From the NCBI RefSeq assembly GCF_022201045.2, contig NC_068559.1, positions 29,271,501 to 29,335,500 on the forward strand: a DNA stretch of 64,000 nucleotides, in the 5' to 3' direction. The translations under genes and the position numbers were made by a program. Under the pieces are notes generated by a model, which did no database searches, was not told the DNA's origin, and saw only the letters and a list, made by a program, of their open reading frames with translations. Below are positions 25,613 through 37,000 of the stretch, one piece after another. Origin of the DNA: Citrus sinensis (lineage: Eukaryota > Streptophyta > Magnoliopsida > Sapindales > Rutaceae). The stretch's first letter is position 1. Every line of letters begins with the position of its first letter.

Positions 25613-25973
25613 ATTAGGCTAAACATTCTTCTATCCGATGCAAGCTAACACCGCGGTAATCATCAAAAAATTTTTGAAATGCAAATTTTGAATGCAGTCG
25701 GAAAAGTAAAATAAATTTTAAAATGAAATAACATGCACTACAGTCCATAGAAATATTACGATAATTTTTCTTGTTTAAAACATTTTAAAATTCACTTCAT
25801 TGAATCAAGCTACACATTTTACACAACAATACAATAATGAGATAAAAATTAATCTATTATAACAATCAATTGGTTAAGACATTGTATTCTCGTGTTGAAG
25901 AAGCGGATGATACTGTCAATCTTGTGCAACGCCAACAGATGTCATGCACATATCCAATTTGAGGTCGAAAGGG

Positions 25974-26125
25974 CAGTGGCGAAGCTAACACCATATTTTG
26001 GGGTGAGCTATTAAATTTATTTTTATTTTTTTATAAGTATTAATAAAGAAAAATTCATAAATTATAATTAATTATTATTATTTTCAAAAAGCTAACCTTG
26101 GCTGCAACCCTTAGCTTCGCCACTG
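25974..26125. mobile_element. hAT-like MITE with decayed 8 bp target-site duplication
   Basis: The terminal repeats are perfect over 15 bp: CAGTGGCGAAGCTAA at the left and TTAGCTTCGCCACTG at the right. CAGTGGCG ends are typical of plant hAT elements. Flanking octamers CGAAAGGG (25966-25973) and CTAAAGGA (26126-26133) match at six of eight positions, fitting an old hAT target duplication. The 152 bp body is AT-rich and non-coding. Confidence 0.75.
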
Positions 26126-26379
26126 CTAAAGGACATTTCATCGACTGTTTGATAACATTCTCTTTTAACAAATTTTTATCCTTAATAAAATTTCACATAT
26201 ACCATTACATATATTACATATACCCAAACTATTATTATTCAATTCAAAAATAAAATCAGTAAATATATAAGATAATCATTGTTATAATGAGTTTTTAATT
26301 TACATTTATAAGTTTTTTGAATAATTATTATATTAAATTACTAGTTTTACCTTCCATATACAAGTCTTATGTTTCATTT

Positions 26380-26890
26380 TCATAATTTATTTTTAAGTTT
26401 ACACTTATTGTTCATATTCAAGTTTTATGTTACATTTGTAAATTTTTATTTTGTTCACCAATAATATACCCATTCACCACGCTTATATTAATTTTTTTTA
26501 ATCCTCCATTTATAAGTCTTATGTTTCATTTCATTTACAATATTTATGTTTTATTCTACACTTAATATTGATTTACAAGTTTTATATTATATCTATAAAT
26601 TTTTGTTTTGTTTAACAATAATATATTAATGTATCACTCTTATGTTGATTTACACAATTTATGTTTTATTTCATATTTAATATTAATTTATAAGTTTTGC
26701 ATTACATTTGTAAGTTTTTATTTTATTTACTAATAACACAACTAGTTCACTATTCATATGTTAATTTACTTATCTTACCTTCTATTTATATGTTTAATGT
26801 TTTATTTACATAATTTATGTTTTATTTACATTTAATGTTGATTACAAATTTTATGTTAAATTTACATGTGTTATACTTCATTTACATCAT
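26380..26890. repeat. degenerate AT-rich repeats with irregular spacing
   Basis: Variants of CAAGTTTTATGTTACATTTG recur at about 26421, 26576, 26691 and 26845, with shared companions such as TTTATGTTTTATTTACA and CCATTCACCACTCTTATG. Spacing is irregular (about 115-155 bp), so this is a diverged repeat block rather than a clean satellite. No coding potential. Confidence 0.5.
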
Positions 26891-27735
26891 GTTATTGATG
26901 TCGTAAATTTAAATCACGTAATCATAAAATGACCCTATAGTGTAATGTGTGATTTAATTATTTTTTGTCAACATTATTGAATTGTGAATAAATTAAATAA
27001 TATTATACGACAACTTCATCATAACTTTAAGTATCATTTGCTGTAGAATCTAGTTTATATTTTTAAAATTCTACAAAATGTTATCATAGTTTTAAAGAAT
27101 TGGCTATATGAGACCGAGATGTGGGTGAGCCCAGATCCATAAATTTGCTTCTTTAACTTTCATCTGAAAAAAGAAATGAAATTTATAAAGAAAAAAAGAA
27201 AAAAAGAAAAAAAAAAACTCTAAAAACAACACTACCCACTTTGCGTGTCCAAACAAGTCTCTATGTCACCACCAAAGTGTTGACTCTTATTAAACGACAG
27301 TTCCACTTTATTTATTAATCGTATTTTGACCACACCTAAACCAAATTCCTACTCCTCCATCTCAACCTCCCCGTCGCCGCTTCATCCCTGCCGTCCGTTC
27401 TTTCCTCATCTTGATTCGACGGTAAATTAGCCTCTGCCTTTTTCTCTTTAAAACAACCTAGCTTTTTCTTTGCCATATTCCCATATTTTAGCTGATTTTT
27501 TGGGAAATTAAAAGTTACCTACTTGATAATTGATCTTCAAAGGTCTTATTTTTGCAAAAGTTTGCTTTTTTATTTTACCCATTGTTATTTTACTATCAGA
27601 AAAAAACCCTAGATGCTGGGTTGCATGTTGTATGTTTATTATGAATTTGGGGGAATAATTAGGGTTTCAAATTTTTACCCAAATCTTGTTTGAATCGTTG
27701 TTATTGTTGAAGATTGTTGTGTTACTTCCTTAGAA

Positions 27736-30700
27736 ATGAAGAGATTGAGATCAAGCGACGATCTTGATGAGAAAAACACAAGCAAGGACTCAGCGACCCC
27801 TAACCCTAATCGTTCGTCGTCGTCGTCGTCACATCGTAGCTTTTACTACAAGTCAGACAATGTGCGTAAGGGCTTGGTTTCCCCGTCATCATCGTCGAGG
27901 TACGATCGTGATCGATCTTTAGACGAAGATAGTCGGATGGTAAGAAAAAGATCGGATCATGATTTTGATTCATTTGATAGCAGAAAAGGTGGGTTTGATA
28001 GATATAATAATAGAGATGGTGGTGGTCCTGCTAATGATAGAGCCATTCATAGGTCAGAGAGTTTTTGTGGGCCCAGAAGAGAATTCCCTAAAGGGTTTCG
28101 GTCCGAGAGAGACCGTTCGCGGAGAGAGGGGACCGTGTCTTCGTGGCGAAGATTCGGTTGTGGGAGTAAAGAATTTGGAAATGGAAACAAGGAGATTGAA
28201 GGGAGTAGTAGAGAGGAGAGAGTTGGCAGTGGGAAGGGATTGAGGGATTTTAAGAAGTCTCCTAGCTGGTCTAGTGGAAGTAAAGAATTTGGAAATGGAA
28301 ACAAGGAGTTTGAGGGGAGTGGTAGAGAGGAGAGAGGTGGGAGTGGGAAGGGATTGAGGGATCTGATGAAATCTCCCAGCTGGTCTAGGGATTCAGGGAG
28401 TGAGCAGTCAAGGGTGAGAGGATTGGTGGATTCGAAGTCCAAGTCAAAATCAAAGTCTAGATCATCGCCAACATGGTCAAAGGACTCTGTGGGGAGCGAG
28501 CAAGCGAAGACTGTGGAGGTTGTGAAGAAGACTGAGGAGGTTAAAGTTGAGAGTGGCAGTAGTAGTGAGATGGAGGAAGGTGAGCTTGAGCCTGAAGCTG
28601 CGTGTGGGATGGAGGAAGGTCAGCGTGAACCTGATTCAGCTTCTGTAAGGTTTGAAATTGAAAATGGTGCAAAAGAGAGTAATATTGGGGGGGTTGATAG
28701 TGATAGTAAAGAAGTTGAGGATGAAGAAAACATGACAAAGGATGTTGGGAAAGAGGGAAATGAAGAAAATCTAAGTGCAAGTGAAGGGAAAAATGATGGA
28801 TTACATGAAACTAATGAGTTGCCAGAGAGTGAGAATTTAAATGCTGGCAGTGGTGATAGTGGGGACGAAAAAGAGAATGTGGTCGCTGGTGAAGGTGGAA
28901 AGGGACAGGAAGAGGATTTGGGAAAGGGTGGTGACTTCAAGGAGGAGGGAAGTAATGATATGGTTGTTGAAAAGTCTGTGTGTTTAGAAGAGGCAAGCAA
29001 GGAAGAAAAGGTGATTGATCTTGAGGTAAAGACAAATGAGGAACTTGAAGTGCCAGAGTCCAATAAAGACCAAATCTTGCAGGAGAATGGGGGAGATAAA
29101 GTGAATGTGTTTGAAACAGAGGGGTTGATCCAAAATTTTAAGGATAAAGGCAAGAGTGTGGCTGTCTCACCAAGCCATATTGCAGGGGCTGCAGAGGATG
29201 GTTCAATGGTTGAAAGAGAAACATTGGTTACTGTGACATGGAAAGCTGATGATATGGAAGGACCAAGTACTAGGGGCTTTGATTTGTTTACGAGCTCTCC
29301 TGTTAGAAAACCAGAGGAGCGAGTAGAAATGGTTGCTAACAACAAAGCGAAAGATGAAAAGCTAGAACTGGAGCCACTTGATCTTTCCCTTAGCTTGCCT
29401 AATGTCTTGTTACCTATTGGTGCCTCCCAGGCTCCAGGCTCTCCAAGCCATGGGAGGAGTGGTCAGTCCTTGACAAACACATTTCGTACAAACTCTGATG
29501 GGTTTACAGCATCTATGTCTTTCTCAGGCTCTCAGTCATTTTTTCATCATAATCCAAGCTGTTCGTTGACACAGAATTCCATGGATAACTTCGAACAGTC
29601 AGTTCACAGCCGTCCAATATTTCAGGGAATTGATCAAGCTTCTCAGGGAGCTTGGCACGGACAGTCTCAGAATGAATCGAGTAGGCATAAAGAAATGCCC
29701 TTGTATCAAAAGATTTTGATGAATGGAAATGGCTCGATTCATCATTCTCAGACATCGTTACAGGGTATTCCAAATGGTCAACTTGCTCCAGGGCAACATG
29801 TTAGGGTTACTGAAGGAACTGCTAAAATGCCCAATGGACTTGAAAGACAGTTGAGTTTTCAAAAACAGATTGATGTTCGATCCCCTTCCAATAGTGTTGG
29901 ATCACATGACATTGGTTCAAATTATAGTTTTGAGAAGCGAGCAATGAGAGAAAAACATGGTGGTGGTAACCTGTACAGAAGTAGTGGCCAGAAAGAACAA
30001 GAACTTCTCATAGGTGGAGCTGATTTTGTTGAGACGATCATCAGTAGGATAGTTTCAGATCCTCTTCATGTAATGGGTAGGAGATTTCATGAAATGAATG
30101 GACAATCCATTCAATATTTTAAGGAGAGCATCCGTGAAATCATGTTAAATGCAGATAAGAAGGCACAACTATGTGCATTTCAGAATGCACTGCAGTGTCG
30201 ATCTGACATGACCATCGAGGTGCTCTTGAAGTGTCATCGGGCTCAACTAGAAATCTTGGTTGCTTTGAAAACTGGTCTGCCAGAATATCTTCAGCTTGAC
30301 AGTGGTATTACACCAGCTGATTTGGCCGAGATTTTCCTGAACCTAAGATGCAGAAATCTTACATGTCGAAGTCCTTTGCCTGTGGATGAATGTGACTGCA
30401 AGGTTTGTGCAAAGAAGAATGGCTTTTGCAGTGCTTGTATGTGTCTTCTGTGTTCAAAATTTGACATGGCATCTAATACATGTAGTTGGGTAGGGTGTGA
30501 TGTTTGTCTTCATTGGTGCCATGCGGATTGTGGGTTGCGGGAATCTTATATCAGAAATGGACGTAGTGCAACTGGGGATCAAGGGTTAACTGAGATGCAG
30601 TTTCATTGTGTTGCCTGTGATCATCCTTCTGAAATGTTTGGTTTTGTGAAAGAAGTTTTTCAACATTTTGCAAAAGAATGGTCAGCTGAAAGAATGTCCA

Positions 30701-31788
30701 AGGAACTTGAATATGTGAAGAGAATTTTTTCCGCCAGCAAGGATGTGAGAGGAAGAAGGCTGCATGAAATTGCTGATCAGATGTTAGTTAGACTGTCGAA
30801 CAAGTCTGACCTTCCAGAGGTTCTCAATTATATCGTTAGTTTCCTGACTGGTAAGTTTTATTAGTTATTAGTAGCAAATACTATTAATGCGATTCTAGAT
30901 ATTCTTGCATATTTATATAAATGATGATTCGCCAATGACCTTTTGGATTTTCTTTAGAATGGAGATCGGATGGCTCGCATAACATGAATTAAAATGAATC
31001 TTATGGCAATTTGGTGGTGTTTGATTTACATTTTGCAGGTTTAAAGTGCATAAAACTTTAATTCCCAGTGCTTTAGCTTGGGCACAATGTTCTGAATGAA
31101 AAACTTTATTGATGACTTGTAAGAAGAAATGGAAAACAATGGTTCTAGTATGGGACTTTTTGTGCTTTGTGTTGTGTATGTGTTTCTTTTTTTTCCCTAT
31201 GTTTGGCTGAGCTACACCTCCTAGACTGCTAAATATTTGCTATTTATTTTCTTCATTGTGATTGCAGATAGTGAATCTTCCAAGTTTGCCAGCACTGGTA
31301 TTGCTGGGCCTAGCCATGACGCCTCGTGGCTCAAATCTGTTTATTCAGATAAACCTCCTCAATTGGAAGGATCAGCTAGCTTACTTCCAAGTTTCCATGT
31401 TGACCGGAATGATAAATGCACCTTGGACTTGGAGCTGCGAAAAGGTGCTGAAAAGGAACCACTTTTTGATGAATTGGAGAGCATTGTGAGAATTAAACTG
31501 GCAGAGGCTAAAATGTTCCAAGCACGTGCTGATGATGCAAGGAGAGACGCTGAGGGCCTGAAACGAATTGCAATTGCAAAGAATGAAAAAATTGAAGAAG
31601 AATATACTAGTAGAATCACAAAATTGCGTCTAGTTGAGGCTGAGGAAGCACGCAAACAAAAGTTAGAAGAATTCCAGGCTCTGGACAGAGCTTATCGGGA
31701 ATATTCTAGTATGAAAATGAGAATGGAAGATGATATTAAAGATCTTTTGTTGAAAATGGAAGCAACAAGACGAAACCTTGCCATGTAA
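27736..31788 (+). CDS. OBE4: OBERON-type PHD finger protein (OBE4/TITANIA class)
   Basis: Two exons (27736-30850, 31268-31788) join in phase to 1211 residues; this length fits OBE4 rather than the shorter OBE3. Order: Ser/Arg/Asp-rich N-terminus (MKRLRSSDD, YKSDNVRKGL, WRRFG); acidic Glu-rich region about 270-460; conserved helical OBERON block about 760-870 (GADFVETIISRIVSDPLHVM, MTIEVLLKCHRAQLEIL); PHD finger about 886-960 (CDCKVC, CSACMC, WVGCDVCLHWCHADC, FHCVACDH); and a C-terminal coiled coil about 1100-1205 rich in Glu, Lys and Arg. OBERON proteins act in the nucleus as chromatin readers needed for root and shoot meristem establishment. An in-frame 38-residue duplication lies near residues 143-218. 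No defects seen. Confidence 0.94.
28162..28389 (+). repeat. in-frame tandem duplication inside OBE4, 2 x 114 bp
   Basis: Units 28162-28275 and 28276-28389 each encode 38 residues beginning GSKEFGNGNKE and ending SPSWS. They differ at only a few codons, so the event is fairly recent and preserves the frame within the disordered N-terminal region. Confidence 0.92.
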
Positions 31789-34065
31789 TTGGCAGGTAAC
31801 TTTGTCATATATAGCACAGGAACTTGTATGTCTTAAATTGTGGTTTCAATATGTCTTAGGTTTTTGATTCGTAGGTCTAACTTTCAATCTAGTAGCTATA
31901 TTTCTCTTCTGCTGCTAACCAAAATGTGTAAATAGACTGCATCTCTTTATTCTATGACCAGTACCAATGTGGAAGAATTCTGAAAGAGATTGTAGTTGTA
32001 TGTTTTTGGGCTGCTTTTCCATGTGCATTGCTGATTTTGTTGGATGCAATCATAAATGAATAGAGTTGCTCATCCTTGTGTAATTATTTAACTTTAAGAT
32101 GTATTCTGTTGCTTTTAAGTATTATGTGCAGGATAAACACGGCATATTGCCAATCAAAATTTCACCAAAACTCGTCCTCTACAGGCTAATTGGTCATTCC
32201 GTGTTAAAAAATTCTAGTATGTCTGGTCTTTGCTCTCTCTGTTATGGACCTGTGGTTTGAGACTAATTTTATGATTTTGATTTTATTATTATTATTATTA
32301 TTATTTTGGATCCAACTACGTTGCACCGTGGGTTAGGTACCCTAGTTGTTTGTCTTTTAGCAAATTTAGCGTTGGATTGCAAATAAATGAAATTAACGGT
32401 TGAGATTAAACATAACAAGAAAGGGGAGCATCATCTTTCTCCCCTCGTCGGAAGTGTACGAAGCAATCAATGTTCTGAAATAGGGTTTTGACACCAAAAA
32501 ACAAGGGATTCACCTATAGGCAACGTGCGAACAAAGACGAATAGGGTTTTCCTCGGTAGAATTAGGGCTGTATTTGTTGGGTAAGCTTAGATTAATAGCT
32601 GTCGTCAGTTGCAGTTGTTTGTAGGGGAATATAACCATTTGAGTGGTGGTGGAGTAAAGCGAGTAGAAGTATCCTGGGGCAAAGTCTGTGGAGACTTGTA
32701 TTTAGAGCTCATATATACTCGCAATTTTGTATCAATCAGTGCTAAAGGAGTGCCCAACTATAAGGTAAAGCTAGGTGGTGATGATGAATATTCATATTTT
32801 GCTATTATTTTGTGTGTGTGTGTGTGTGTGTACAAAATTATTTGACTGCAGTTGTCTGTCTGGGTAGGCACGAACAAGGAGAAATGGGCATAGGATGTTA
32901 GGTATGGTTGTCAAATAGAAATTGGGAGGAAGATATAGAAAATGGGAATATGTTATGCTCTGAATTTGGATACGGAAGCAATTTGTGAACTGAGGATAAG
33001 AAACCTTAATCGTGGAAAAGAGATTTTGTTCGAAAGCACTCTACAATCAAGTGGGCATTAGTTTAGTAATCACTGTATAGACATATGAAAAAGTGGGTAA
33101 TCTGAAATCTTAGTATTAAAGCACCATACTTTTCTTAATTTTGTACTAATAATAGTTCAAACACAATCTTCGCAACTTTCATATCAAATCTTACCCCTAC
33201 CACTACTTCCACACTCCCAACAAGATGTTTTCAACCATTAGTTGCATACTCTGATTTGTTGGTCTTTTAAATGTGTTGGTTGTTAACAAACCTCCATCAT
33301 ATCACATGTGTTCTTTTATCAAACACTTGTTTTCCTATAGGTGACTGCCGCATTACCTTTTCGTCAGCTTATTGACAATTGTCTCTTTATTCAATTTGCG
33401 GCCATCATATCAAATCGATTGATCGGTTTACAAAAAAAATCTTCAACAAAATCACAACTCGTACAATCTTATTAAAATACAAAAACATTCACGTACTTTG
33501 TACACATCCTTTCCTCCCTCCATTTATTTTTTCTCCCCGCTAAATGTTTTTCCGCCGCGTCTATATTTCCATTAACAATTTTTTCATATTCAACTTTAAT
33601 TTAATAGTTTAAGTCCTTATTTTTTTAACTATTACAGAACCCAATACTTGCACACCGATAATTCACTAATTCAGTTCCAACCTTCACTTGCATAAACCCC
33701 TTTATCGCATGTGCTGCGCGTTTAGTTGTTAAGAAATTTTTTCCTGCTCCTTCTACTCTCTACCCCTATTACTGGTTTATTATTAGTTGACCGGCCCATT
33801 ACCGACTTGTCCAGTTACTTCCAGCACCTGTTCGTTGGATAATATCCAACGGCCATATAGCTAGACGCGGCCTATCATTTTTTAGTGGTGTAACCTAAAG
33901 ACTAATTTGAATTAGTGGTTTCATACTAAATTAGCAATAAGACGTTTTCTCAAATTGTCATTCAAAGTGACTCATTTGATCATAAACACACACCTGGGCA
34001 CAAAGGTTACACGGCCATATTGCTCCAACAATCTAAGAACAATAAAGCATCTGACAAATTTTTAT
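31789..34065. other. intergenic region between convergent OBE4 and TOP2
   Basis: The first few hundred bases probably include the OBE4 3' UTR. An ATT microsatellite (32284-32305) and a GT microsatellite (32810-32831) are present. A 78-codon frame at 32609-32845 runs into the GT repeat and has no recognisable similarity. I see no other gene or clear element. Confidence 0.55.
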
Positions 34066-37000
34066 CTAATCTTCATCTTCATCTTCATCGAACTCAGAAT
34101 CATCAGTAGCCTTCTCACTCTCTGAGTCACTTAGCACATACCTTGCCTGCCTACGATTTGCTCTCTGTGGTCTAGCTTTAGGCGGCAGAACTTCAGCAAC
34201 TTCTTCAGACGTGGACGGAGAAGAGCCTGACGGTTCTTCAATTGTACCAGCCCTGCCCAACATGGAACCACTCTTTTTATTAAATGGAGATGCCCTCATC
34301 TTCCTCACTTTTTTTTCTGGGGAGCTTTCTGTGGGCTTCAACATTTCTGTCAAAAGCCTCTGGCCTAATGATGCCTCAGGCTGCTGCTTCTTGGCTGGCC
34401 CTCTCTTCTTTGTTTCTGCAGCAGGCTTAGCTGCCTTAGTGTTTCCAGCAGCCTTTCTCCCTCCTTTCTTTCCTGCTTCTGGAGCTGCTATCTCAAAAGC
34501 TTCATCATCATCAATAATGATTTCATCCTCACTGTCAGAAGTCTCAACCGTCACTGCCTTCTTCTGGGCAGCAGTCCTTTTGCTGGGTTCTTTCTTCTTG
34601 GCTGGAACTTGAACCTTTTCAGTCTCCATTACTGTGAGAAATGAAATAAAATAAGTTTGATAGCAACATTCCATCAAATTATAATCCTTCTTAGTTGCTG
34701 AAGATAACTCATAATTTCTTTTGAAACAGATGGTTTCAAAAGACTGCAAACCAATTTTTCATTTTTTTCCCATAAAAAGTATTGTACATGTCAAATATTC
34801 AAAAAGTGCTCACCACCAGATTGATCAGGGGAAGGTTCGAGTTTAGTTGAAGCTAGTTGTTCATTTAATTTAGCAAGTCTTTGCTTCAAATCTGGCACTT
34901 CGTCCTCCTCCTCATCATCAAGCTGATAAACATGAAAAATAAAATCATTGAGTACTGAAGAGATGTCGGAGGAAAGAATGAAAAATAGAGACAACAGCAG
35001 ACCTTTTCAGCAGGAGCCTTCTTTAATCCTGCTCTGCCTTTAGGTTTGACCACCTTAGTAACATTATCTGATGAAGCAATAAAAAGAAAACAACAAAACA
35101 TTTCGATCAGTTAACCCAGTATATTAAAAATCAAAAGGAAAGTCCAAAACAAGAAAGATTCAACACGCACCCATTTCTCCCATGGCTTCAGTAGCTCTCG
35201 CATTGTTGGATTTCTTGTCATTCTTCCTTGCATTTTTGGGTGCTCTTTTAGCAACAATTTTTGGACCAGCATCACTATTCCCATTGCCTTTTATCTTCAT
35301 TCTTTCCTCCTCCGCACGGGCATCAGATTTGTCTAACTCCTGAATCATACACAAGATGATCAGACAAGAAGAGCAAGGATTAATATAACATCGTCAGAAG
35401 GAGAAATGGTAATTTTGGTCCATACATCAAGTTGCATATCCAGAGCATCAAGATCTTTCACCCATAAAGACTCTGGTGTTGCTTTTCTTAAATCATCAAC
35501 CTCCTCATTGAGTTTATCCCTATCAGCCAATAACCCCTGAACCTTTTCAAGAGTCAAGGTTCCAATAGCCATCGAAAGAAGATAGTCATAGTCAATACTT
35601 TGTACTCCATTGACAACCTCCGGGTTCTCTTCAGATTCTTCAGTTTCATCAGTAGCCCCAGCAACGACTGCTTCAATAGACTTTGAATTCTTTGGAAAAG
35701 GAGTGAAACCTTTCTGTCGTAACTCAAGTAACAGATCAGTTCGCTTCCTGTTGTTCACAACTATCTCACCATTCACCACCCCAAGGATAAACCGAACCTT
35801 GTTTTCCAATTTCAGCAACTCCAATTCAAGGTTCTCTAGTTGAACTTTCTGCATCCATCAGAAAAGAGATTAGCTATCCTAACATGAAACAGTTGAACCA
35901 AGTATATCGTGGTATTCACCACGGCCCAAATGTTCTTACCTTTCTTTTTTCATAAAATTCAAGCCTTATGTGGAAAAATTCCTCAAGAACTGTACATTGG
36001 AAATTAAAAAGATAAGTCCCAATCACATTTATTATGTACAGCAGATTTTATCTGAACAAGGTGACACTTTTTAATAAAGTGTAATACAACATTGTAATAC
36101 TGGCATAGATTTTAACTCACTCTGTTCTGGGGTGTCATATTTCTTGATGACTCCTTTTGAATCAAACAGGTGCATGTTACTTGTGCTAATAGTAGTAGTT
36201 AGTTTAAATTTCTTCAAAAGACCCTCCTGTTTGGTCCGCATCATGCTCTCCTCTGACAAGAAAACTTCAAAATCAACTGTTGTATCATCACTGTACTGTC
36301 TGAATCCCTGCAAACCAAACAGAATTGCAAGTTGAGAAAGAAGATGCAGAACTCTCAAAAACAACTCTTAGAAAATAATAAAATTTACCCGAATAAAGGA
36401 ATCATTCTGGTCTATTATAGATTCCAGAAATTCCCTGTAGTCTTGAGTCCACCTACGAATTGGAAGCTCTTTGATCCTGAGAGTTGTTTCATTAACTTCC
36501 TCTATAATTCCAGTAACAGTGTAGGTAACCCCAGCTTCCTTCGAAGCAGTCTTTTCAATAGTTCCTCTAAAACCTCTATACCAGGGATGCATAGGCTCCA
36601 TCATCTCACCATTCAACAGGCGTCTCACGTTTGCAACAATGTCTCTGGGATTGTAATTAGGTATGTAAGAGCTCCATCCAGTTCCAATCCCCTCACTACC
36701 ATTGACAAGAACAGTTGGTATGATCGGCATGTACCTATAACACAATGAATTAGACAAGCTTGATTAGTCTAGAATTCCACAATTAACATGCTGAAATCTT
36801 TGCTCTAAGAAATAAAAGAATTACCATGTGGGTTCAATTTGTTGTCCATCCTCATTTAAGTAGTCCAGAAGCTTGTCATCATCCTTGGGAAACAAAAACC
36901 TTGTAATAGGAGAAAGCCGGGTGAATATATATCTGGCACTGGCAGCATCTTTGCCTCCCTGTAAAGAAACAGATTGTGCATGCACATCAAAATTAAGTAA

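Larger units (their letters stand above)
22619..27735. other. gene-poor, repeat-rich region upstream of OBE4
   Basis: About 5 kb of AT-rich DNA without a supported gene. It contains at least five inverted-repeat elements, microsatellites and a block of degenerate repeats, listed separately. A short ATG-led exon-like piece at 24381 is discussed under findings. The last 300-400 bp should hold the OBE4 promoter and 5' UTR; a GTAAAT at 27421 and a CCTTAG just before the start at 27734 suggest a 5' UTR intron. Confidence 0.6.

Noticed and set aside
28047-29345. Long reverse frames of 131 and 241 codons within OBE4
   Set aside because: Shadows of the Ser/Glu/Lys-rich coding strand; the forward frame carries the conserved protein.
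32609-32845. 78-codon forward frame after OBE4
   Set aside because: It runs into a GT microsatellite and shows no conserved motif.
34211-34612. 133-codon forward frame opposite TOP2
   Set aside because: Shadow of the Lys/Ala-rich TOP2 C-terminal exon.
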